A DNA stretch of 64,000 nt from assembly GCA_949316235.1 (NCBI GenBank), contig OX438743.1, forward strand, positions 21,697,771 to 21,761,770, read 5' to 3'. This DNA is from Oegoconia quadripuncta. Lineage: Eukaryota; Arthropoda; Insecta; Lepidoptera; Autostichidae. The translations under genes were made by a program, and so were the position numbers. The notes beneath the pieces are model-generated. The model made no database searches. It saw nothing but the letters and a program-made list of their open reading frames with translations, and was not told where the DNA came from. Position 1 is the first letter of the stretch. Each line of letters opens with the position of its first letter. This document shows positions 22,616 to 34,600 of this stretch, piece by piece.

Positions 22616-25600
22616 GTAAGTGGTTTTGTTGTTCACATAACATAAATTTGATAGATAGATAAAAACATTTATTCACTGCACTGTACACAACCAAAATAGA
22701 AGAACAATAATAAACCCTATGTAATCAACAAATAGAATAAATAAATAAATGAAAGCTTAATATACTGACGCACACCATACAAAATTTTCCAGCGATGGGC
22801 TGTACCCATTGTGCACTGAAAGGGCTCAGACTCAGCATATGCTGCAGCACAGATAGTGGTTCATACCACAGCGCTGGTTATTCTGCCAGTACCAATTACT
22901 GAAAAACGCATGCAACATTTCTTTAACCTTTAGGCGGACGCGAACACCGATCGGTGTCCAAAATACTTTTATACCTTCAACACTCGCGAACACCGATCGG
23001 TGTCGGCGGCACACCCGACTTTCAACTCTCAATTGTAATGATTATAGAGTTCCAATTCCTTTGGACTGTGTTTGAACTTGTTCTCTATTAAATTCCGCAT
23101 CCAATAATGTGCGCCATGTCATGTTAGCTATGATATTTAGTCTGTATTTGCGAAAATATTTTTTTTCTCTTTGGGTGGGAGTGTAGGCATAGAATTCCAA
23201 CTACTGTTTTTTATTAGAACAGGCTTAGGAACCTGGCCATAGAGCTTCCAATTCTCATAACAATTTATTGAATTACCCGTTTTTTTAAGAAAAACATGAA
23301 ATAAATCTGTACTTTCCGTAAAAATACCAATTATATCGTGGATATAGGTATACCTACATATTACAACTCGTAACATTTTTCTGATTTTTTGTATTATAGC
23401 TGTAGTAGTGTTCATTCATTATATCCATAGATAATATATTCCCGTAGCTATTGCTTTTCACAGATTACAAATACACCCAGTAGAAGAGTATCTATAAACG
23501 TTTTTAACACCGCAGGTATTTTCGAAAATTTGACAGGCGTGCCGAGATACTTGACCCGCGGAAAAGAAAAAAGGAAAGAGAGGACAGAGAGGTTAATATA
23601 CTGACGCACACCATACAAAATTTTCCAGCGATGGGCTGTACCCATTGTGCACTGAAAGGGCTCTGACTCAGCATATGCTGCAGCACAGATAGTGGTTCAT
23701 ACCATAGCGCTGGTTATTCTGCCAGTACCAATTACTGAAAAACGCATGCAACATTTCTTTAATGAAACCAATACAATTATTATACCAATATAATTAATAT
23801 AGGAAGTTTTAAAAATAAAAGCATTAATGTTTTTGTGGGGTATTCCTTGTACACTGTACAATTTGCTACATAGTGTCAAATATTACAGACATAACTGTGA
23901 TAATAATTGATATAATGAGGTCACAATATTATGTAAACAAGGAAACTTAACATTTTCCTGTATTCAGTTACTGGATTTATGTCCATGGTTTACCTAAGAT
24001 AGGTACACTTGGCTTGCCTAAATCTAAATCACAAGGCCAAGGTTAGGATGATGTCTGCAAAAAGTGTAAATTTTCTAACTTTTTTTGCACCCCCTAATCA
24101 ACTCTCTGACTCTGACCCTGGCTAAAGAACCAAGGAGCTGTCATAAGTTCGTATTCGTTGGCGGGCCGTTTTTGGTAAGAAATCATTCTTTTTTACAATA
24201 ATGAACAGTGTTTGACTTTTTCCCAGGTCGCTCATCTACGTACCAAAGGTGTCATTGTCAGTTCAAATGATAATTTTAATGCGAAGGGTGGGCACCAAAT
24301 GTTATTTTTTTTTTTCTACTTTTGTTTTAGGGATTTTTATACAACAGTCCCATAGGGTACTATGGGAAACTAATGGGTACTACTTGAAAAAATAGACATA
24401 GATGACTTCACAAAGGCAAATAGACACCACTCAGCATTCTATTTTGGATGAGCTAGGATCTCGTGGAATATTCCCCCATCTAGTCTATTTAGCGTCTTCC
24501 ATCAACAGTGTCTTTCGTTGTTGCTCATTTCGGACACATTCTACCAATATATGGTGCACATCCTCTAGAATACCACACACTTCACAGTTAGGAGAGCTGG
24601 TCTTTTTCATGACATAGCCAAACTTATTTACATACAACTTAACCACCCAACCGTCCATGGCTAAACCTGTAGCCAAAAAAAGGACAGTCTCCTGCCTGTG
24701 GCTACAACTGTAGCCAAAGTGACCTTCATACGGTTTGAAACAATTCCTCCAATTTTTAAGAAATTCAATGTGACCACGAATAAGTTATGTTCATCCTCTT
24801 AGCGAGTCGATGGCAAAAACATATTTTTGTCCTGATGTTAAGTGATGATGAAACCGAAGGTAGAAGTGTACTGACCTGGAAACCCCATCCTATTTGGGGG
24901 ACTGGCTATCTTATCTATGACAACCAGAACACAACAATGCTATTAACATTGCTGTTTGGCGGCAGATTTAAATAAGATGGTGGTAGCTAGCCAGGCGGAC
25001 ATTTAAAATGCCCTACCACCAACCAAACCGAGTACTAAATATGTACCCCGCTGGGAAGCAAACCCTATGTTGTTTACATTCAGCCACGGAGGCGGTAATC
25101 GTTCGATTCGTCTTGATCTCTAGAGTGTCATAGGATACATTGTATTGTTAAAAACTACTTCGGGTTTTTTGATTTTTAAATATTTTATATATACATATAT
25201 TTAAATATTTTCCCTATTTCAGCTCACTGAAGCAGTGAAGTCAAGTAGGCTCGTCGCTCGTCTGTGCTCAACGGCACCCAAGCCGCCAATTCGCACACCC
25301 AAAGTGGTCGGATACTGGTTGCTTGGTTGCAGCGGGATGGTCTTCACTGCTGTAATACTAGGTATGGCTGCTGGTTACATCATCATGCTGTATAGCATCT
25401 ACTACGTAGTTAAATTGGTGTTGAAGACCAGTAATGGCAGTAAATGAACTGTTTCACTTTGGTTCCCCAAATGGAACATTCTTCATTTAACTGTGTTCTT
25501 AGGATAAGCTTCCATTTAACATTTTTGCAGGCAAAACCAGCAGCTGTACTTCCCTGCAGCCCTACTAATGCCAATCTTGCTGATCTCTTATGTCGTGGAG

Positions 25601-28600
25601 TTAATGTTTCGATGATTCAATCTCTTGACCTGTTGTAGCATTAGTTTTCGATGTCCCCTCTGCGCTAAAAAGTAATCTTTGGCCGCACGTACGCACAGTA
25701 TCGAGGAAAGGGCATTGAAGGGTGCAGCGTTCAAAACCGTTCCTTACCATATATGGTCTTTAATAGGGCCATACCTGAAGCAAGGGGAAGCGGAGAGAGC
25801 CTTCAGTGACCTTTCCTCGAAAAGTGCGTACGTGCGGTCAAAGATTAATTTTTAGCGCAGAGGGGACAACGCAAACTAATGCTACACTGTAATGGTAATT
25901 TTTTCAAGATATGGCACTTGGGCTGTGAAAATGATTACGTATATTACGTATTACGTACGTTACGTGATTACGTATACATATGAATACGTATCTGTAATAA
26001 AAATATTAATAAATAAATAAATGTAATAATAATTTTTTATAGCCGTAAAAGCATTACGTAAATATACATTGCGTATATAAGGTGACATATATATTGAGGT
26101 TCATGCATTAGTTTCATATTTGACCTTGACCTTTATTAATATAGTGCCTTGATATTAAACTGTAAAATATATATTTTTCTTTGTGTGGGTACTTATAGTG
26201 TATTTGATATGACCCTCTGGAGTCCAGAAAGCGTAGATTAATGTGGCCGTTCCTCTTTAAAGAATAACGTTTTGAAGATCTTAGCTTCATGGGTTTCTTT
26301 GGCTTTCTAATAGTAAAAAAAAAAAGAAACAATTGGCAACTGTCTCTGTGCGCGGGCAAACGAATTCATTCAATCAAAAAGACACTATTTAATTGCTTGT
26401 TTTGTGTCAAAGCCCAAGTACTTATAACAAAATCAAGTAAGATGCCTAATTATGGGTGGAACGTTAGTGTCGACTGCAAGAGATCTCTTTAGAGATAAAC
26501 TCGCCTTTGTACATATTTTCTGACTGTAATCTGTTTTTGTGCAATAATGAATATCAACAGGAAGATTTTTTGTGCATGGATGTCATAATGTTGGACACCA
26601 TTTAATGCCAAAAGACAGTAATAGAAGATGGCACTTGATGTAGGCACAGATTTTGAAGTTGAAATACTCTTACAAAGAAAGAAATCGTTCATTGTCACAA
26701 CACTGTTTAAGCAATATGCTTACTTAACATTAGGTACTTACTCGTACATTATGAAATACATATACAATAAAAATTTGTTCAGCATAATGCTGACAGAGAC
26801 TGACTGCTGCTCTGCGCTGGTTTTCAACGAGACCCCCTTTTTTGGGTTTACTGGCGGATGTTTGCTCATGTGACTGCGCTTTAATATGTCCTCTGATTAC
26901 TAAATCGAACGAAATATGTAAGTCGATCTTTTCCTTTACTTTTATCTAGAGGTACCAATGGTCACCACCAAATAATTGATCAGCGCCATCTATGCGATTT
27001 TTTATAGAAGTTGATCTGAAAAACGGCTCATTGGATTTCTCTATCGGAATTCTATCGGGGAAGCAAAGTGAACAATGTTTAAAACTTAAGGGTAAGATAT
27101 CTTAATATCTTTATTGTACACAAAATTGTTACAGAAATATGAATTGTATGTCGGAGAGATGGTGGGTTCGGGGGTGGGCGTTACTAGCGACCGGGACGCG
27201 TGCCAGTCGCGTGGTAAAGGGTGCTCGGGCAAAGGCGATATTATTGCAAGCTACTACAGGAAATCGCCATGATATTCACATTCGATTATGATCATGAAAC
27301 CTGAGATGCTTTCTGTTCAATAGAAAACATGTGCACGCCCCTCGTGCCATACAACTTGGCCCCCGCGTGCACTCTGTGAAACTCAGCCGTACCTTGTCTA
27401 TAGTTCCTCCTTGCTCAAATCCCATGATCAACTTCTTATTAGCTAACGACTCACCGGATTCTTCCAAGCGTCGGTGATAATAATCAAATCACTCACAGTC
27501 GTGATGTGTTCAGTGGAGCTCCGACTCCTTCGACCGCTGGTAGCAAAAGTGTCCGTCATTTTCGATGTGCAGACCTTATATTACCGTTAACGTCGTCACC
27601 GCTCCCCTTCCGGCGACACCAGCGCCACCAGGTTTACTTCACATTAACCGCTTAGTATGATAGTCAGCCGACCGTTTGAATAATGAAATCTATCGCTAAT
27701 TTATCGCTATCTCCGACATGTATATAAAATGTATAAAGGCGAGTTTAACTCCCATAGAGTTTTCTACCAGCAAACCTTGTTTATTAGATTGGGCAGAATA
27801 TAGTGGTACACAACATTTGAAAATTATTTTAGGTAAAAGGTTATGTGGTATATAAATAAATAATATTTATATACCACATAACCTATCCAATATACATATA
27901 CTTAGTACGAAGTATAAATATATACATTCTTAATACTCATATTATGGTAAATAATTACTGTAATACTGAGGAGAAATCATGAAGACGAATAATGCTCTTT
28001 TACTCTTTTCTTTAAAATTTTTAACGAATGAATTGCGCAGATTGCATGCGGTAGTGCGTTCCACAGTCTCACTGACCGAATCGTAAACGAATCACTATAA
28101 CGTATATACTACTATATAATATGTCGCAGATGGTGTCGGGGGCGGGCGTTGGTAGCGACCGGGACGGTGCCAGTCGCGTGGTAAAGGGTGGCTCGGGCAA
28201 TTACAGACAGATATACCCATAGACAACGTATTCAGTTCAATTATGACCATGAAACCTGAGATGCTTTCTGTTGAAGAGAAAACATGTGCACGCCCCTCGT
28301 GCCATACAACTTGGCCCCCGCGTGCACTCTGTGGAACTCATCCGTACCTTGTCTATAGTTCCTCCTTGCCAAATTCCATAATCAAAGTCTTATTCAGTAA
28401 CGACTCACCGGATTTTTCAAGCGTCGATGGTAGTAGGGAAACAGAGTCCCTCATGGTCGTTGATGTCCAGTGGAGCTCCGACTCCTTTGAAGGCTGGTAG
28501 CAAAGTGTGTCCCATTTTCGATGTGAAGACCTAATATAACTGTTAACGTCGTCAACGCGCCATTTCCGGCGGTACCAGCGCCACCAGGTTCACTTCCCAT

Positions 28601-31600
28601 TAACTGCGTATTATGATAGTCAGTTGACCGTTTGAATAATGAATTCTATCGCTAATTTATCGCTATCTGCGACATATACTATAACGTATATATAACTATA
28701 AAGATGTTAAGATTCGGTTAAAAATATCCTAGAATATGCATAAAGTGTTTGTGGTGCTGTGATAAATAGATTTAATTTACGTATAGGTGTAAATAGCGAT
28801 ATAGTGTAATCAAAATAATTGTGTAAGGTTAATGTACCGAAATAAATTATATGAAGTAACTGTGGCTTTTATTGCAAACGACCTTCTGTTAACAATACGT
28901 TATTAACGAACTAAAACAATCGCGGGAAACGATAATAATTAGTTTTCATACACATTCCAATCCATCACAATTGAAAAATAACGGGATTTTTTCCGTTTTT
29001 TTTCTAGTTTCTGTCAATTAAGTAGGTTTCTTTATTGTTTACTAGCTTTCCGTCCGCGGCTTCGCCTGTCGCATAAATGAAAATTATCTGTAACTCTGGA
29101 ACGCATGTCTGTATTCATCATACAAACCTTATGACCCTAGCGGAATTCGAACCCGCGACCTTTTGGTACAGCAGTCAACTTAGATATTTCTAAATAAAGT
29201 ACTTATATATTTTTTTGAATCCGAATTTAATTGGTCCCCCTCTCGTGTAACATTTCTATTCCTCCAGTAGCTGGAAGAGATCTCTTTAGAGGTAAGCTCA
29301 CTTTTGGACATATTTTTCTGACAGTAATCTGTATATATTGTGCAATTTAATATTATAAATGCGATAGTTTGAATGTTTGTTTATTTTTCAATCACGGCGA
29401 AACTGATTAAGGAATTTGGTTGATATTTACAGGTGGAACATACCCTGGATTAAAACATAGGATATTTTCTATCCCGATAAATTATGTAGATGTCGCGGGA
29501 TAAACAAACCGCAATAAATTTATTCGATGCAGGCGAAGCCGCGGGCGGAAAGCTAGTACATTGCCATTACCTACATACATAATTTTTTACATGTGGTTTA
29601 TGTAACCTAATTACTATTGTTTACTTCTAATTTCCATCTATGGAACTAAAGCTATCTAAATACCGTATATCAAGAACTCCTTAGTTAATTAAAAAAAGGA
29701 ATTAATTGTTTTTATTGTATAGGCTAACCCTCTTATTCATAAAAAAATACAAACGCCTGTTTTAGTTAAAGTATGTTTCGTCACTTTCTTTCATTGCAAC
29801 ATTTCTTTATGAACGACAGAGACAAAACATACTTTAACTAAGGCTTATAAAGCGTTTGTAATTTTTATGAATAAGACGGTAAGATCATAAAATGTGTTCT
29901 GCCCAGGTGGCGTGACGCGGCTGACCGAGTCTGGTCTCTCGATGGTGACGTGGCGGTTACTTGGGGAGAAGCTTCCCACCACTGACGAGGCGTGGGAAAG
30001 GGAGTTCGTCAAGTACCAACAGTACCCAGAGTACAAATAGTATGTTTTTCTTTTTTTTTTTTATGATATTTGACCACAACCTCACCTGTGTGCGAAGTGT
30101 GAGTTATGTCTCGTTTTTAACTTTACCATCGCGTTCGCGTTTACGAAAAAAAGTCCCTATGAAAAAAAATCGTTTTGCAAACTATCCGCTAGAGGCGCTG
30201 CACATTTCTCCATACAAATCGTCACGTAAACGTGAACGGGGTAGTATAGTTAAGTCGAAACAAAACTCGCCCTCTGATGGAAAGTGGCGATGTGGTCGAA
30301 GATGGAGGCTTCGTCTTGCTATTTAATATTGTTAGGCGTTGAGATAAAATCAATGAACACAGTTGGTATATTGATAATTCCTAAAGGGGAACATCATGTT
30401 ATATCGACTCTCGCCGCTGGTAGGTCCACATTCACACATCAACAGCATTACGGCTCGTTCCCACTTGTCGGGTGTCGGATTCGGTTTTTTATCGAACGCC
30501 TCCGCCTCTATTCACACTAATCGGATGTCGGACGATCGAAGCTGGATGCAATTTTTGATTACGCGAGGAGACTGTACACGATGGATGTTGATGAAGCTTT
30601 TGTTGTGATGTATTATTTGAGAAGAAAAATAATAAATAAATATCTTTTCACATACACGTTGTGTGTACCACCACCACTTGACCTTAATCACACCTGATGT
30701 TAAGTGAAGATGACCCGGAAGCCCCATCTTATTTGGGAGACTGGCTATCTGACAACCGGAACACAAGAATGCTATTAACATTGCTGTTTGGCGGCAGATT
30801 TAGATAAGATGGTGGTAGCTAGCCAGGCGGACATTTATTATGCCCTACCACCCACCAAACCAAGTACTAAATATGTACCCCGCTGGGGATCGAACCCGCG
30901 ACCAAACGTAAAGCCAATATTGTTTACATTGAGCCACGGAGGCGGTTTTCTTGGCTGTTTTTACCCGACTGTCCAAGGAAGGAGGGTAATGTTTTTCGAG
31001 TGTAAATATCCGTTCCATTGGCGATTAAACGGTTTGACCAATTTTAAAGTACATGGTGTCGTTAGATTCGTCTTGGTACCCGGACTGTCATAGGATACAC
31101 TTGTCATGTCATAGGTCTGGTGCTAGCTGGTCGTTATGTTAATTGCTATTGTTTTGTAATATGTAATATAAAATAAAATGTATGTAAATATTATTGTAAA
31201 GATGGAAACTATCAGGGGCGTAGCTACCGCCGTATTTGCCGTATCAATTATACGGGGCCCCCGGGCCACGGGGGCCCCCAAAGTGTGTAAGGAAAAAGAA
31301 TAAAAACTTTCTAATTTATTTTATTTTACAAATGTCAAAATTCTATAAAGCAATTCCTTTTTTTCCCGCCTTAAGCGTGCGTTCAAAAGTTGGCAACACT
31401 ACATCGTTATGGCGGGCTGCGGGACTTCCCCGTTTTACTTACTTCATCTTCAACTCAACGGGGAATCCCCGGGAATCCTTCATTAAAAAAATTACTTAAG
31501 AACTTCGATGGGACAAGAACGGCTGTCAGACATCTCACTATTGTCCATAGAGGCAGAAACATTAGAAAACTAAAATCATCATCAGCCATAAATGATTTAA

Positions 31601-34600
31601 TAAATCAGTTTGCCGAAAAAAAGGCAAGGAGAGTGAATATTTAAAATTCGATTTTTATTTGTAAAATGGGTAAATTATGTGATAAATAAATATTTCTTCT
31701 CACAATATTTTTTTTCTTTTGTGAAAAATCTTTACCTCCATATAAGGGCCTCCAAAAAAATTTTTATACGGGGCCCCGACAAGGCACGCTACGCCTCTGA
31801 AACTAATTGAAAAGATGTGTTGTTGCGGAGTTTCTTGTCGCTTCTTCTCCCTAACCATAACACCTTGTGAGCGATGTAGTTTAAAAAAAAATAACATGTT
31901 GACTTTCAATAAGTGATATTTTTGTATCCTACATTGAATAAAATATTTTTAACTTTGATTTTGATACATTATATGGTAAGAAATTCAACATGACGTCCGC
32001 AAAATACAAAATATTATATTATTAAGTCGGGTTTTTTAAATAGTTATTTGCGACCTGTTTGATGTAGTGAAGTGGTTAGAAACCCTGACTGCTATACCAA
32101 AAGGTTCGGGTTCGAATTCCGCTAGGGGAGTATACTTGTATGATGAATACAGAAATGTGTTATGGGTGTTTTTCATTTATATATGTATTTATTTACAGAA
32201 AAAAAAACGCATTTGTGTAGTTTATCAACCATCTGGTGTGCATAATACAAGCCTAGTTTAGTGTGAAACTAGATGGCGCCGTGTGTACGTGCAAATATAT
32301 TTATTTAATTCGCTTACGTAGTACAAAAGATATCTGTTACTGAGTTATCGTAGGGCTGACATAATCATGATCACTTATATATCCACACATATATAGATAT
32401 ATATATACACAAACAAACACACACACACAAACACAAGTACAACACTGTATTTAACTAATAGAATATAAATTATTTTATATAAAGACTATTTGTAATTTAG
32501 TTGGTTTCCTATCTTTATTTTCTTTTTCTTAGAAGCATTTGTCTTTAGTTATTATGTATACTGTACACCGTGGAAGAACGGAGACCCCTGGCACAGGTAT
32601 TCAATTACTTAATAGGGGCTCCATCATCAAATTATTGTATGTAGCATTAAGTTTTTTGAACAAGAAAATGAAATTGAAATTGACTGATTCCAGTAAGAAC
32701 CAGCACATAACCCTGTCTGAGTTCAAGTGGATATGGTGGATGGAGTTCGCCCACCGTATGTGGGGACGGGCCATAGGAGGGGCGGTGTTCGTGCCGGCCG
32801 CCTTCTTCTGGCTGCGCGGGCACCTGGACCGGGGGATGAAAGTCAGGGTCGGCGTCTACTGCGCTCTGGTCGCCGCGCAGGTGGGTTGGGGCTTACACTA
32901 CATCAGTGGTGGGCAAAGTAAGGCCCGCAGGCCAACTCTGACCCGCGAAAGGTATTCATTCGGACCGCCGACGACGGTCCTTCGAAATAAAATACAAGTA
33001 CAGTACAATACAAAAAGTTTTTATTTTCTCTCACAAAAATGTAGGTACGATATTTAACAATAGGTGCTTAAACTTATGACGTAGGTATATAAAATAGTTT
33101 TTGAGAGAGACTGGTGTCCGTACTAGGAAACCTGTGTGACTGATCACCAGCCTCTCACTCTCTGGGGTGGTTCTCTCATTGTGAGACAGTATGTGTCCAA
33201 AAACTTTAATTGTGTGTGTGAGAGGGGGTGCGGGGGCTGTGTGTGTGTGTGGGGGGGTGTGGGGGCTGTGTGTGTGTGGGGGGTGTGAGGGATGTGTGGG
33301 GGGGATGTGTGTGTGTGTGGGGGATGTGGTGTGGGGGGGGTGTGGTGTGGGGGGGTGTGGTGTGGGGGATGTGTATGTGTGGGGGATGTGGTGTGGGGGG
33401 ATGTGTGTATGTGGAGGGGGGCTATGTGGGGGGGGTGGAGGGGGGGGGGGAATGTGTGTAGGGTGGAGGGGGGCTGTGTGTGTGTGTGGGGGGGGGGGGG
33501 CATTATACACCTTTATATAAATAATAACATGAATAATATATGGCCCGCGATAATTATAATTGGATAATAGTTAAATTATAATTTGTATCTAACATTTGTG
33601 AAAGTGTGTAATACTGTAATGTTTTTATAATATGATTAAAAGATTTCTAAACACGCATTTTAACTATAGCTAATTATGGCCCTGCTCTGAAATTTCTTAA
33701 ACTCTCTGGCTCTCTGTATGAAGAAAGTTTGCCCATCACTGGGCTAGATGATAAACATCCTTGGACATGACCAGCAGTCAGACCGCCCAATTCAATTGCT
33801 TTGGGAATTTTATGACGTCAATGCACTGTCCTTGTCATATTGTAACACAGTGACCAAGACAGCAGTGTATTGCTAGGGGTGGCTACAGCTTTTGAGCCCC
33901 AGCTCGTGGGCATGCCAGGCTATTAATGAAATGTAAATACCTATTTGTAATATAAAAAATTGTTTTTAAAAGAGCAACCCCTCGAGTTTCTTGCTTGTTC
34001 TTTTCAGGGGAAAATGTGCTTTCTTAATAACTTTCTGTTTTATAGATAAATATGACGACCTGTTTGGTGTAGTGGTTAGCAACTCTGGCCACTATACCAA
34101 AAGGTTGCGGGTTCGAATCCCGCTAGGGCCATAATGTTGGTGTGATGAATACGGACATGTGTACCCGAGTTATGGATGTTTTCATTTATAATAAGTATTT
34201 ATTTACAAAAAAAATGTATTTATGTAGTAATTCAACCATTTGGTATCCACAACACAAGCCTATAGTTGCTTAGTGTGGAACTAGATGGCGCTGTGTATAT
34301 GTCTAAGGATATTTTATGTTTATTTTATACATTCTTTAAATTTATTGACAGGAAGATTTTATACATCAACGGGATCCTTATTGAAAAAAAGCATGTATAG
34401 CCCTCTGAATGACTTATTCATTTTGTGGAGTCGGTTTACATGACCTTGCGAGTTTATCTTTATTTCTAGTGTTGACATCATGTTTATCACTATTTTTCCT
34501 AAATGATGCTATATTTTTTTTGAGATATATTAGATGTAATGTACTGTGAAAGCAAAGGTTGGAATATTATACTCTTTAAACTTATCTCTAAGTGACACTG

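Noticed and set aside
22923..23596. Complete piggyBac insertion between two TTAA sites
   Set aside because: One end (cctttaggcgg) is piggyBac-like but the other (gacagagagg) is not its inverse, and there is no transposase; the LTR-like explanation fits the 170-bp repeats better.
33031..33567. Open frames of 77-159 codons on both strands over the G-rich microsatellite
   Set aside because: They encode only repetitive Gly/Val/Cys or Pro/His/Thr and exist because the repeat lacks stops.
34054..34130. tRNA gene suggested by the tRNA-like sequence with ggttcgaatccc
   Set aside because: The same head recurs at 32051, 51064 and elsewhere followed by a conserved 3' body, so it is a SINE head. The 5' and 3' ends do not form an acceptor stem.
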